A stretch of 52,235 bases of DNA from the NCBI GenBank assembly GCA_038093975.1, contig JBBPTG010000170.1, forward strand, positions 1 to 52,235. Direction: 5' to 3'. The DNA is from Chalciporus piperatus. Its lineage: Eukaryota > Basidiomycota > Agaricomycetes > Boletales > Boletaceae. Position numbers and translations under genes: made by a program. Positions 1-9,977 of this stretch are shown in pieces (within the stretch, counting starts at the first letter, position 1; each line of letters begins with the position of its first letter). The notes beneath the pieces are model-generated. The model saw only the letters and a program-made list of their open reading frames with translations, had not been told where the DNA came from and searched no databases.

Positions 1-99
1 CTAAATGAAATATGTGGCATTAGTTGCTGCAGAACGCCGGAAGGATGCTGCCGATTTACTCGACGTGATGACTGCCGAATTCGGAGACTCCAGAACGCG

Positions 100-935
100 C
101 ATGACATGTCCTTTTTGGGACACATAGTTTCAACATACCCTCCCCTCACTTTTCTGCTCAACCATTCGCTTCCCTGCCCTCAGAGATTGTTCCAATTTAT
201 CATCCCAGTACTGTACAGTGTTAGTTGGCATTTCCAACCGCTTTACTTGTAATCTTAGACTGTATATAGGTAGATATCTACAAATGTCAGAAAACCAAAA
301 ATGTGTTCGCATTTTTGATTGGCTGGGTAAATATGTTATAAGACTTGATTCCTAAGTAGTGGATATGTATTGGAACAATATCCTAGCAGCTCAGATAGCA
401 GGGATCTGTCCCTGTGGTGTAGGAGTAGATTGCCCTCCTACCCCTGAATTACAAAAAAGCGGTTCGCATTTTTGATCAGCCAGGTAGACATGCTTTTAAA
501 AGTGATACATAGGTGTGTCATACATATATCTACAGGATAGCAGAAGCTCAGACACCAGGGGGCTTCCCCTGGGATGCAGGAATAGATATGATGCCTATTA
601 CTATATGCTCTGAAGCGGTCAATCCACTAATCTATACATCAGGGCACTATCTAGGTACATAGGATACATAAATTACACTAAATCCCCAAATTTGCGAGAG
701 GCTGGCTTCAGGATTGAGTGCAGAAAGCAAATGTCATACAAAAAGCGTGAGAAAGTGAGCAGAAACTCAGGAGACTTGCAAAAACATACCAGGAACACAA
801 CAATGTGGAGCTCAGGGTGTGATAGGAAAAGAGGGACAGCAAATGGGTATCATTAGGAACAATTCTAGCTACTGTGCCTACTGCATACACCTAGCATTCT
901 GTGGTATCTCAGTAAATCTCCTATAACCTGTCAAA
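100..935. repeat. Unclassified dispersed repeat, family A, copy 1
   Basis: This stretch matches, with scattered substitutions, the sequence at about 43665-44500 and, inverted, 44548-45190. Shared landmarks in order are a pyrimidine-rich start, CTGTATATAGGTAGATATCT, CATTTTTGATTGGCTGG, CATTTTTGATCAGCCAGGTAG and CAAAAACATACCAGGAACAC. I see no long coding frame, no TG..CA ends and no clear target duplication, so the class (MITE, SINE-like or LTR fragment) is undecided. The first 100 bases of the window show nothing I recognise. Confidence 0.7.
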
Positions 936-1336
936 ATATAGTCCAATCCGTGTCTATCCGCTCCTTTCCGCTTCCGGATAGCCCCTATCCGTTTCCGGAT
1001 ACTTCCGGATACATTCCGTGTTTAATCCGATGTTTCCGTTGTCCAGAACGCACGGAAACATCTCCGGATTCCTTGGAACGGATTCCTTTTACATTCGTAT
1101 GTTCTCCTATATGTCATTCACTTGTCTATTCCCTTTCGTGACATCTCTGTTCACCATTCTCCCTTTCTATTCTTATCCATGTCAAGTCCTTGACATTCCT
1201 TGAATCTTTTGCACCCGGAATCGGTCATTCCGGACCGGAATCACGTCGGATCGTTCCGAGCGCATCTCCATCCATCTACTTAAACTCCTCGTCTCACTTC
1301 CAGAGCACCTCAGTCGTTTCCGCCTCTCTTAGGCAT
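936..1336. other. Non-coding stretch with a TCCG-rich cluster
   Basis: No gene is recognisable. At about 945-1080 and again near 1215-1255 the sequence is dense in TCCG, TCCGGA and TTCCGGATA motifs, partly palindromic. The rest is pyrimidine-rich and could be leader or promoter-type sequence. It ends where a fragment of an E2-family LTR (TGTTAT, 1337-1342) begins. Confidence 0.4.
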
Positions 1337-1342
1337 TGTTAT

Positions 1343-1847
1343 TGTTACGGTTCATTACGCTCTTCACAGACATTCTTTGGACTTCAACGTTTCGTTCCAT
1401 TCGATCTTATCTAATCTCTCTCATCTTATCTTTCAGACACGTGCTCTTCACTTTCACTCTTCGCACGGTCACCCATTATGGTTATATTCATTCTCACGCA
1501 CTGCCTTACCTTGACAGTTATTCTCCGTACTGCGCATGGCTATGCCACAGCCTTTCACCTCATGTACTTCATCTCTGCTATCTCGGCTATGCTTCACAGC
1601 CTTCTTATCTCGCTTCTATTCTCATGGGTTCAGGGTAACTCCTTATTTAGTTATAGTACGTACAAACATGTACAAACACTTAGGATAGTATATAAACCCC
1701 AAGGAACTGCTGGTAACCCCAGCTTAGTTCACTTGGTCTTTCCCCAAGACTCAACTGTCCTATCTCAGTTCTCCATTCTCTTCTTCTAAACCGCTTCACT
1801 TGGCGATAGTGTAGACCTGATCTCCATACGAGTTTTGGGTCGTTTCA
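1343..1847 (+). repeat. 5' LTR of E1
   Basis: 505 bp, beginning TGTTACGG and ending TTTCA. The downstream copy carries an extra 8 bp near its start. It contains a TATA box at 1689-1696 and the predicted RNA start at about 1721. The peptides that could be read from it are not likely genes. Confidence 0.95.
1689..1731 (+). promoter_or_regulatory. E1 LTR promoter and predicted RNA start
   Basis: TATATAAA at 1689-1696 is followed about 32 nt later by CCCC and then AGCTTAGTTCA (1721-1731). The position suits a TATA-directed start. Those 11 nt are exactly complementary to the primer-binding site at 1850-1860, which independently supports a start at 1721. The start site itself is inferred. Confidence 0.7.
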
Positions 1848-1849
1848 CT

Positions 1850-1860
1850 TGAACTAAGCT
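1850..1860 (+). other. Primer-binding site, self-priming type
   Basis: TGAACTAAGCT begins two bases (CT) after the 5' LTR. It is the exact reverse complement of 1721-1731, the predicted first 11 nt of the element RNA, and complementarity stops on both sides. This is the arrangement known for Tf1 and the sushi group, where the RNA 5' end is cleaved off and primes reverse transcription. I saw no need to invoke a tRNA primer. Confidence 0.75.
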
Positions 1861-1949
1861 TCTTTCTATCACCTCTACGCTATCGTTTCTCCACCGCTTC
1901 ATCGCGTCGCAAGTGCGTGGACAATCTCTCGCTCAAGTACCTACGTTAA

Positions 1950-2744
1950 CGAGACCTCGTAGTGTACTTCCCATCTTTTCACGCCACTCTTCTCCCATTC
2001 CAGTCCGGGAGGTACTCGCAAGCCGAGAACCTAGACCACCCCTACGTAGCCTCAGTAGTAGTTAGGCACGGACGGGTCGCCGCGATCCCGACCATCGTTG
2101 AGACAGAGCCGGAGGCCGCTGCAGTAGCACGGATCCCAGTGGGTGAAGAAGAACCCGCTATTCCCCTCTCACCATTCAGCCAGACGCTGAAAGGGTTCTC
2201 GGCCCTAGAGCCAGAGCAACTCTACTTTGGGAAAAAGTCAGACGGAACCTACGCAACCTATCACGACGCAGCAACAGTATACGCCCAGGGGCTACTGTTC
2301 AACGGGATACTAGGAGACTTCCACAGACCAGCGTCAGTCAGCCAGGAGTCACTCATCAGCGAAGAATTCGACCCCAATGACCAGACGCCTATCGCCACCT
2401 CGCTCCCACTCCCCGCTCCATCCCCATTAGTCGTACCACGTGGGTTGTCAGAGAAGGCACCCTCGTTGCCGAAAACCGCATCCGCTACCTCTAGCGTCAA
2501 AAGAAGACTCGAAGAGTTTGACGAAGAGGTCAGAACCCCAAAGAGACAGAGAGACGTGATCACAGGACCAGAGAGACCTGTACCGGCTAGGCCGATCAAG
2601 AAGCCTGAGATAAAGATCCCCGCCACCTTCCGGAGAAAAGTAACACGCACTTGGGTAGGAGACATAAACGATCCAGAGAAAATCTCTAGAATAGTCCTAC
2701 GTGCCAAGCACCCAAAGCTTCCCCAACCCCGCTACAAATACTAG
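1950..2744 (+). CDS. ORF0 upstream of gag, unknown function, no ATG
   Basis: An open frame of about 265 codons lies between the primer-binding site and gag and stops 10 bp before the gag ATG. It has coding character: a proline- and acid-rich N-terminal half, a segment LYFGKKSDGTYATYHD, and a basic C-terminal third. It contains no methionine codon from the preceding stop (TAA 1947-1949) through to its end. Expression would need a non-AUG start, a spliced leader or readthrough. I do not recognise the family. An extra frame before gag is unusual for Ty3/gypsy elements. Alternatively it could be an N-terminal extension joined to gag by splicing. Confidence 0.55.
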   Translation, partial: RDLVVYFPSFHATLLPFQSGRYSQAENLDHPYVASVVVRHGRVAAIPTIVETEPEAAAVARIPVGEEEPAIPLSPFSQTLKGFSALEPEQLYFGKKSDGTYATYHDAATVYAQGLLFNGILGDFHRPASVSQESLISEEFDPNDQTPIATSLPLPAPSPLVVPRGLSEKAPSLPKTASATSSVKRRLEEFDEEVRTPKRQRDVITGPERPVPARPIKKPEIKIPATFRRKVTRTWVGDINDPEKISRIVLRAKHPKLPQPRYKY

Positions 2745-2754
2745 TTGTAGAACA

Positions 2755-3948
2755 ATGTCACAGACTGCGCTCCCAGCCGAACTCGCAGCAAGTCTTTCCG
2801 CTCTCGCTCAAAGTCAAAATCAGGATGTAGCCTCTTTAGGAGCACATCTCAGACTTTTCCTAGAAGTCCAGACAGACGCATTACGGGATGAAAGACTCAG
2901 AAATCAACAACTACGTGATGATCTCGATCAAGCAGCAGCCCAGATCACGGCAATTCTTAATACGCCCGCACCCCCAGCTCCAGGAAGAACAGTACCACCG
3001 CCCCCAGCTGAGCCAAAGCTATCGAAAATCGTAGCTGACCCAGGAGATTATGACGGGTCTAAAGGCAAAAAGTTTGAAGAATGGTGGATGAGAGTACGCT
3101 CCTGGCGAGCGGAAAACATCAGAGTACTGGCCAGGATGGCCGGAATAAAGGCAACCCTTAGCCGAATGAAAGGCGGGGACGCCGGAGACTTTGCACGCGC
3201 CACTATGGCACAGATCCTGGAAGGGACAGCCTACACATGGAATGACTTCGAGAAAATGATGACGGATCGGTTCCGTTCATCAAACGAACAAGAATATCAT
3301 CGCAAGATGATCATGGGACTGAAACAGCACAATATGAAATTCGCTAGTTTCATAACCAAATTCGAGATCCACAAAGTGATGGATGGATGGGATAATGAAC
3401 GCCACATCGAAATCCTTGAGCGCAACGCGGATCAAGAATCAGTCAAATTCCTACTTGAAAACGTGGGAAGATTTGACGATTACGACGCATTCGTCGAAGC
3501 AATCCGCGCTCGCTGTAACAGGAAAGAGCTATTCTCATACATCAAAGCAGGCACGGCAGATAGAATCACACGCCGCGACCCTAACGCAATGGACATTGAC
3601 GCCGTCCAAACTAAGAAACCAAACGGAGACAGGAAGCCCAAATGCTTCAACTGTGGCAAAGACCACTTCGTCAGAGACTGCAAAGAACCTAAGACCAGAT
3701 GCCAAGAGTGCGGATGGTCTAGGGGAGAACACAAGTGCATGTGCAAAAGGTACAAGGCACCAAGGAACGTTCGCTTTACCGAGGAACATACCTCCTGGGA
3801 TGAGGATAAAAGCACCGAAACTCCTAAGCCAAACAAGGGCAAAGGAAAAGAAATGGATTGGGTTAGAGCTACCCGAGGCATGGGTCTGGAAGAAGCAAAG
3901 GCTTGGTTCCAGGACTACATCACCCTTACCGACAAGTCGGAAAACTGA
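2755..3948 (+). CDS. gag: Gag (capsid and nucleocapsid) of E1
   Basis: The ATG at 2755 follows the ORF0 stop by 10 bp. The 397-codon frame has a coiled-coil-prone N-terminus, a proline-rich linker, and a capsid-like central region with the typical W..W pattern (EEWWMRVRSWRAENIR). Near residue 300 is a CCHC zinc knuckle, CFNCGKDHFVRDC, followed by a second Cys/His cluster (CQECGWSRGEHKC). The C-terminus is basic. It forms the particle shell and binds element RNA. The frame ends at TGA 3946-3948 and pol lies in the -1 frame, open from at least 3903, so a frameshift or reinitiation would be needed. No stop codon interrupts it, so it appears intact. Confidence 0.9.
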   Translation: MSQTALPAELAASLSALAQSQNQDVASLGAHLRLFLEVQTDALRDERLRNQQLRDDLDQAAAQITAILNTPAPPAPGRTVPPPPAEPKLSKIVADPGDYDGSKGKKFEEWWMRVRSWRAENIRVLARMAGIKATLSRMKGGDAGDFARATMAQILEGTAYTWNDFEKMMTDRFRSSNEQEYHRKMIMGLKQHNMKFASFITKFEIHKVMDGWDNERHIEILERNADQESVKFLLENVGRFDDYDAFVEAIRARCNRKELFSYIKAGTADRITRRDPNAMDIDAVQTKKPNGDRKPKCFNCGKDHFVRDCKEPKTRCQECGWSRGEHKCMCKRYKAPRNVRFTEEHTSWDEDKSTETPKPNKGKGKEMDWVRATRGMGLEEAKAWFQDYITLTDKSEN

Positions 3949-6900
3949 AACCCCTTTCACACGCATCTGGGTGTGTGAGAGGATCTCGCTACGGACCGCT
4001 AGAAATAGAAAACTCCGCTGATGATGATGCGGATGACACATTAGTTTCCAATATTACTTTGCCGACAGAGGAGTCCCTTGATGGGCTCGGCTCGGGCGTT
4101 ACACGGGTGCTTAATTCCTCTATTTCCCCCTCTCCCACACAAATCCCAGACAATGCCTTCGTGCGCTCGCTCCTGCCGGAACGCGAAATACTTCTCGCAA
4201 TCAAAATTCGTCCTGAAACAAGTCGGACATTCATTCCCCTTACGGCACTCCTTGACTCAGGAGCGAATGCCATATTCATAGATCGCCAATGGGCGAAATC
4301 ACATCACATTCCCTTGACAAAGTTACGTCATGCGATTCCCGTTTACAACGTGGACGGAACAAGGAATTCCGCTGGTTCTATTACGCACTCAGCCGAGCTA
4401 GTGCTAGATTACGAAGGACACCACGAAGAAGTCACTGCGGAGGTCACAGATCTTGGCAAGAACGCCTTCATACTCGGATTCCTATGACTGAAACGTCATA
4501 ATCTGGACATTAACTGGAGTAAGGGAACAGTCAAGATGACTCGTTGCCCACACACGTGTGCCCTACTCCAAGAAAGGCCAAACTTAGATATCCAAGATCC
4601 AGATCACCAGGAACGAGATTCCCAGTATTCTGCATACTCTGCTATCCATGCGCTTGACGCGCAAATTCCAAAAGAAAAAGAAAAAACCGTGGAGGAAATG
4701 GTCCCGAAAGAGTACCACAAATTCCTCAAAGTATTCTCTAAAGGCGAATCAGAGCGCATGCCCCTACGCAAGCCGTGGGATCACGCCATTGACCTGAAAG
4801 AGACGTTCAAACCTAAGAAGGGTAGACTGATACCACTTTCGGAAACGGAACAGAAGGAAGTCAGCGACTTCATCAATGATCAGCTCAAAAAGGGCTACAT
4901 CGCGCCTTCAAAATCCCCCCAAACGTCACCAGTCTTCTTTGTCCCTAAAAAGGATGGACGTAAACGCATGGTACAGGACTACCGCTACCTAAACGAACAC
5001 ACAGTCAAAAATAACTATCCGTTGCCGTTGATCGGCCAACTCGTCGACAAGCTCAAAGGAGCTAAATTATTCACAAAGATGGATCTCAGATGGGGATACA
5101 ACAATGTTCGCATCAAGGAAGGCGATGAATGGAAAGCCGCTTTCGTTTGCTTCCGTGGTTCTTTCGAGCCCCGAGTCATGTACTTCGGTCTCTGTAACTC
5201 CCCCGGCACATTCCAAGCGATGATGAACGAGATCTTCGCCGATATGGAAGACGTGCTCGTGGTCTACATAGACGATTTAATGATCTTCACCAAAACAGAA
5301 AATCAGGCAGAACATGACAAAATCGTGCTTGAAGTTCTTCGCAGACTACTAGAAGAAAACGATCTATTCGTAAAACCCGAGAAATGCAATTTCCGCGTAT
5401 CTGAGGTTGAATTCCTCGGAATGATCGTAGGAAAAAATGGGATAAAAATGGATCAATCCAAAGTCACAGCCATACTGGAATGGCCAGAGCCGAAGAACGT
5501 CAAAGGCGTAAGAAGCTTCCTAGGTTTAGCAAACTTCTATTGAAGGTTCATTCAAGACTATGCGCAAGTCGCACGTCCTCTCAATGACGTAACCAAAAAG
5601 GAACAAGCCTTCATATGGGATGACAAATGTCAAAAAGCGTTTGACACGCTGAAAAAGAGTTTCACCTCAGCTCCCATACTCGCCTTCCCTGACGGCAATT
5701 GTCAATTCCGCTTAGAATGCGACGCATCCAATTACGCAACAGGCGCAGTCCTATCTATTCTCAAAGAAGACAAATGGCACCCGGTTGCCTATTCATCACA
5801 TTCCATGACTCCGCAAGAACGGAATTATCCTATCGCCGATAAAGAAATGCTCTCAGTCATTCAAGCATTAGAGCAATGGCGACATTACCTAGAAGGTGCT
5901 AAACACCAGTTTGAGATCTGGAACGACCACGCAAATCTGCAGTGGTTCATGACGAGACAGGATCTCAACCGCCGACAAGCGCGCTGGGCGCAATATCTAT
6001 CTAGATTCAACATGCTCTGGGTTTACAAACCTGGACCTTCTATGGCAAAAGCTGACGCTCTCTCACGTCGAGAAGACCACACCGTCGGAGTTGAAAATGA
6101 CAATAAAGGAATATTGGTCATTGCTCCCGAAAATATCCGCACAGTCGCCTTGACAGATGAAGGGGCACGGATGAAACAAAGAGTCTTCCTTGCAACGTGC
6201 AAGCTATCTGAGACAGAAGTTCAGAAGTTCCAGAAGAAGGGCATTCATGAGAAGCTTGATGGCTTACTCTACGATGAAGAAGATCGATTGTACATTCCGG
6301 AAGATAACGTACTCCGAATGGACATCATTCGTCTACATCACGACACACCGGTTGCTGGACATCCTGGTTACGAGAAAACATTAGAACTCGTCCAACGATC
6401 CTACATGTGGCCTGGACTCGCCACTCTCGTAAAAGATTACGTGTCTCACTGTCAGACCTGTCAGCGATTCAAAGGAACGAATCAGGCACCTGCAGGTCTT
6501 CTCCAGCCCTTACCAGTTCCTGGCGGACCATGGCAACACATCACTGCGGATTTCATTACGGGTTTACCCGAATCACGTGGTTTTAATGCAATCTTGACGG
6601 TAGTAGATCGCTTCTCGAAAGAAGTCGAACTCATACCATGCACAAAAACGTGTTCCGCGCTTGAAACCGCTCGCCTATTCCTTTCCCACGTATGGAAGCA
6701 TCATGGACTTCCTTTATCCATAACATCAGATTGAGGCCCGCAGTTCGCAGCGCAAGTCGCTAAAGAAATCAATGATGCCCTTGGTATTGATACCAAGCTC
6801 AGTACGGCATTCCATCCGCAGACAGACGGACAATCAGAAATCGTAAACAAAGAAGTTGGAAAGTTTCTACGAATCTACTGCTTCGATAAACAAGATCAAT

Positions 6901-7736
6901 GGGCAGACTGGCTAGCCATCGCCCAGTTCTCTATCAATAACAAGTATCATACTTCAACGAAGAAGTCGCCGTTCGAAGTCACACGCTCATATGAGCCACG
7001 CATGGGTACAGAACCACATGCTTCTATGTCTCAGGCACCAGCTGCCAAATCATTCACAGACACAATGCGGAAAACGCTTGCTGATGTCGAAAAGAACCTG
7101 GCCAAGGCCCAAGAACGAATGAAATCACTAGCCGATAAACACCGCTCGGCTGCGCCCGAATATGAAATCGGACAGCAAGTCATGCTGTCAACAACGGACT
7201 TGCGTTTGACACGCGCATCAGACAAATTATCTGAAAAATGGCTAGGTCCATTTAAAATCATCGCCTTGGCAGGACCAAATGCAGTAAAGCTACAGCTTCC
7301 ACGAGACATTCGAATCCACCCTGTGGTTAATGTCCGTCGAATCAAACCTTACAAGGACCGCCTTGACGGCCAGCCTACAGCACGGCCTGGGCCAGTCCTT
7401 GTTACGGAAGAAAGAGACAATGAATGGGAAGTCGACTACGTCGTTGACACACGGTACAAGGGACGAAAGTTGGAATACCTTGTGCACTGGAAAGGTTATG
7501 ATGAAACCGACCGCACTTGGGAACCAAGAGCTAATCTGGCAAATGCCAAGGGCTGCTTGAAGGACTTCTACGCAAAGAATCCAGCCGCACCTCGTGCTCT
7601 ATCCATTAACCCTGCAGATTTTCTATTCCTATTCCAGAAACGTCCAGAAAATCTCACGGACAACGGTCCAGCCAAAATTGACAAACTCATGGCGAACCTG
7701 TCCAGCACACTGAAAACACGGGCTGCGCCCAAATGA
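3903..7736 (+). pseudogene. pol: Pol polyprotein of E1 with three in-frame stops
   Basis: One reading frame carries, in order: aspartic protease (ALLDSGANAIFID near 4250), reverse transcriptase with catalytic YIDD near 5264-5275, RNase H (LECDASNYATGAV to about 6080), and integrase with an HHCC zinc domain (HCQTCQ) and a DDE core (TADFITGLP, then SD..GPQF, then TDGQSE). A chromodomain (about 7425-7590; EYLVHWKGYDETDRTWEP) marks it as a chromovirus. Stops are TGA at 4485-4487 (where E2 has Trp in the WLKRHN-like motif), 5541-5543 (ANFY-stop-RF) and 6732-6734 (SD-stop-GPQF). The last two positions are Arg in E2. Each is explained by a single transition. No frameshift was seen. Confidence 0.93.
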
Positions 7737-7761
7737 AACAACGACAAACAGAGGAAAGATG

Positions 7762-7770
7762 TATATAAGG
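7762..7770 (+). promoter_or_regulatory. TATA-like box before the E1 post-pol ORF
   Basis: TATATAAGG lies 26 bp after the pol stop and about 67 bp before the ATG at 7829. That spacing would allow a separate transcript for the downstream ORF. This is inference from position; it could be chance. Confidence 0.4.
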
Positions 7771-7828
7771 CCTGGATGCCCACCCACCACCCTTCACCAA
7801 ACCACTCTCATATACATTCCTCATTACA

Positions 7829-8299
7829 ATGGACGCCTACCTTAACGGTGCTGGTACCGCCTATATTCGCCCTCTTGCCCAGACCGACATGTCGGTCAAA
7901 AGGCTTCATCGTACCGCTCTCCTCGCTGTCGTCAGCGTCTCCCTTTTCCTCTTGATGGCCATGCCGGTCGTCGTCTATGTCCTCCTCCTTCTCCTCGTCG
8001 TCATCACGCTGGTCGCTACCCTCATCGTGCTCTACACCTCTCTCCGATTCGTTCACATGCTCGTGACGGATCGCACTACCATCGTCGAGTACCAGATCTC
8101 GTGGAGCGAGATGTGGATGACTCTGAAAGTCTTGCACCCTGACGTCCTGCCTCCTCGGTACGCAGATGATCCCATTCCTGCCCTACTGGCCTCGCAGCGA
8201 CCATCACGTTCGCCTTCCATGCTCAACGTTACGCTGGACGTTCCTCAGAACACCCCCACCAACGCAGGTTGGCCAGAGTGGCATGACGCGGAAGAATGA
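7829..8299 (+). CDS. Post-pol ORF encoding a small membrane protein
   Basis: The ATG in context CAATGG opens a 156-codon frame between pol and the polypurine tract, the position of env-like genes in some retroelements. Residues about 28-75 are strongly hydrophobic, enough for two adjacent membrane spans (SVSLFLLMAMPVVVYVLLLL onward). A polar C-terminal half follows, ending GWPEWHDAEE. I see no signal-peptide cleavage site, no run of Cys residues and no fusion-peptide-like region, so calling it an envelope is not justified. It does not resemble a family I know. It may be an acquired host gene, given the TATA box just upstream. Confidence 0.6.
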   Translation: MDAYLNGAGTAYIRPLAQTDMSVKRLHRTALLAVVSVSLFLLMAMPVVVYVLLLLLVVITLVATLIVLYTSLRFVHMLVTDRTTIVEYQISWSEMWMTLKVLHPDVLPPRYADDPIPALLASQRPSRSPSMLNVTLDVPQNTPTNAGWPEWHDAEE

Positions 8300-8319
8300 T
8301 CGCCTGGAAGTCGATCCAT

Positions 8320-8332
8320 AGGAAGGGGGTAG
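8320..8332 (+). other. Polypurine tract of E1
   Basis: The run AGGAAGGGGGTAG directly precedes the 3' LTR start TGTTACGG at 8333. This is the position and composition expected of the plus-strand primer. Confidence 0.85.
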
Positions 8333-8845
8333 TGTTACGGTTCATTACGCTCATATCACCTTCACAGACATTCTTTGGACTTCAACGTTTCGTTCCATTC
8401 GATCTTATCTAATCTCTCTCATCTTATCTTTCAGACACGTGCTCTTCACTTTCACTCTTCGCACGGTCACCCATTATGGTTATATTCATTCTCACGCACT
8501 GCCTTACCTTGACAGTTATTCTCCGTACTGCGCATGGCTATGCCACAGCCTTTCACCTCATGTACTTCATCTCTGCTATCTCGGCTATGCTTCACAGCCT
8601 TCTTATCTCGCTTCTATTCTCATGGGTTCAGGGTAACTCCTTATTTAGTTATAGTACGTACAAACATGTACAAACACTTAGGATAGTATATAAACCCCAA
8701 GGAACTGCTGGTAACCCCAGCTTAGTTCACTTGGTCTTTCCCCAAGACTCAACCGTCCTATCTCAGTTCTCCATTCCCTTCTTCTACACCGCTTCACTTG
8801 GTGGTAGTGTAGACCTGATCTCAATACGAGTTTTGGGTCGTTTCA
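8333..8845 (+). repeat. 3' LTR of E1
   Basis: 513 bp, near-identical to 1343-1847 except for an 8-bp insertion near the start and about six substitutions. It is followed by the GTTAT target duplication. Confidence 0.95.
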
Positions 8846-8850
8846 GTTAT

Positions 8851-9298
8851 GACTGAGTCACAACACAGCGGGGACTTAAGGCAACACTAAGCCTTGTGAA
8901 GGAATATGCTGAGTACTAAAGCTTAATTGCGGTGAAGCAACAAATGGATTAGACTGGGGTCTGTGATAAGTACAAGGCTACTTATATACTATTGAGAAGT
9001 GCACACAGACCAACAGCCGAATAAGGAAATGACAAGGGGAAAGATAGATAAGGTAAACGGGACAATGATAAGAAAAGGTACCAGGCACAGATTAGGGTCT
9101 AGGCCATGACATCATTGCTGACTCATCTAAGTCTGGACCTTTGTCACATGACCTGATTATGTAATAGATTATGTAATGCTACAGGGACTACCGGAGCGGA
9201 TAAAGATGAATCCGGCTTGACCCCTAAGTTGTAGACAAAGTCCAGAGTTTGAATACCGTTGTAGGCAAAAGTTTGAAAAGTTTTTAAATACTATAACA
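8851..9298. repeat. Remainder of an E2-family solo LTR split by E1
   Basis: Together with TGTTAT at 1337-1342, this makes a 454-bp sequence colinear with the 453-bp LTRs of E2 at 35470 and 41569 but more diverged. It ends ACTATAACA. E1 landed six bases inside it, which is why the E1 target duplication is GTTAT. The flanks 1332-1336 (GGCAT) and 9299-9303 (GTATG) do not match, so no target duplication supports a simple solo-LTR origin. Confidence 0.85.
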
Positions 9299-9332
9299 GT
9301 ATGAGACACCAATATCCCTCCACAAAACACTT

Positions 9333-9977
9333 CTAACGATGTTTCCTTCCCTCTGGAGAATTCTGATACTTGGGGCGAGATTTGGGGCAAGTTGATGGTC
9401 CCGAGCCAGTGGCACCAGAACCCCGATGAGCAGCACCAGGTTTGACCTCGACGGCTCCTGATATGCTTGATGCGCTTGATATGAGCCTTCCCTGGCAGCC
9501 CGCATCAACGCAGACTACCACCCATGCGTCCTCGATGCCCATGATCACGTTCACGATCACCTTGCATTCATTGGATGGCGTTGGCGACTCGTCTGGTCGC
9601 GTGTCTTCGCGGCTGGGCGCATCATCATCGTTGTCGAACAGTGTGTCATCATCTTTGAGCTCCCCGTCGTTCTCGTCACCCTCATTGTCCTCATCCTCGT
9701 CTTCGACCGCTTCTTCATCGTCTATGGATTCCACGTCGGCGGCGGTCACTTTTTCGCCAGACGTTTCATGGCTCGAGCCAGCAGGACTTTGGGACCGTGC
9801 AACGGACGGACGGATGGACGGACGGAGATCATTGAGGAAGGACCAGGGATACTCAGAGTCGAGCAGGACAAAAGGGAGGATGACAGAACACGTCAAAACG
9901 TGGGGAGAAAAGGTTGTCGAGGGTGCACGAACATGGTCAGTGCAACACGACGAGCGAGGATGACTCACCAAGACCAT
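9333..9977 (-). CDS. Hypothetical acidic protein (uncertain)
   Basis: A 214-codon minus-strand frame starts with ATG and has a strongly acidic central stretch (DDEEAVEDEDEDNEGDE) and a basic Gly/Ser/Pro tail. I do not recognise it. A donor-like GTGAGT lies just inside its start, so the true exon structure may differ. It sits next to the broken LTR and may be a gene remnant. The opposite strand of the same stretch reads as low-complexity Ser-rich sequence. Confidence 0.3.
   Translation of the reverse strand: MVLVSHPRSSCCTDHVRAPSTTFSPHVLTCSVILPFVLLDSEYPWSFLNDLRPSIRPSVARSQSPAGSSHETSGEKVTAADVESIDDEEAVEDEDEDNEGDENDGELKDDDTLFDNDDDAPSREDTRPDESPTPSNECKVIVNVIMGIEDAWVVVCVDAGCQGRLISSASSISGAVEVKPGAAHRGSGATGSGPSTCPKSRPKYQNSPEGRKHR

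Larger units (their letters stand above)
1343..8845 (+). mobile_element. Complete Ty3/gypsy chromovirus-type retrotransposon E1
   Basis: Two near-identical LTRs (1343-1847 and 8333-8845) flank gag, pol and two extra reading frames. The 5-bp duplication GTTAT lies immediately outside each LTR (1338-1342 and 8846-8850). By eye the LTRs differ by about six substitutions and one 8-bp indel, so insertion was recent. Order: LTR, PBS, ORF0, gag, protease, RT, RNase H, integrase, chromodomain, a membrane-protein ORF, polypurine tract, LTR. Pol is interrupted by three in-frame TGA codons, so this copy is probably not autonomous. Confidence 0.95.

Noticed and set aside
1478..1789. Coding frame in the E1 LTR
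   Set aside because: It lies wholly inside the LTR and its 3' LTR copy differs in length and end. No protein similarity is recognised.
2261..2707. 148-codon minus-strand frame opposite ORF0
   Set aside because: It overlaps ORF0 on the other strand, has no recognisable motif and is explained as a shadow of the plus-strand composition.
3535..4041. Minus-strand frames opposite E1 gag
   Set aside because: They are antisense shadows of the CCHC-containing gag; no independent motif.
5541..6734. TGA as a recoded sense codon in pol
   Set aside because: E2 has Arg at the same positions without TGA, and the stops occur at different sites in different elements, so single-base decay is simpler.
7829..8299. 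Envelope glycoprotein of E1
   Set aside because: The position fits, but there is no signal peptide, no fusion-peptide-like segment and no cysteine pattern. Only two adjacent hydrophobic spans are visible, so it is called a membrane protein of unknown role.
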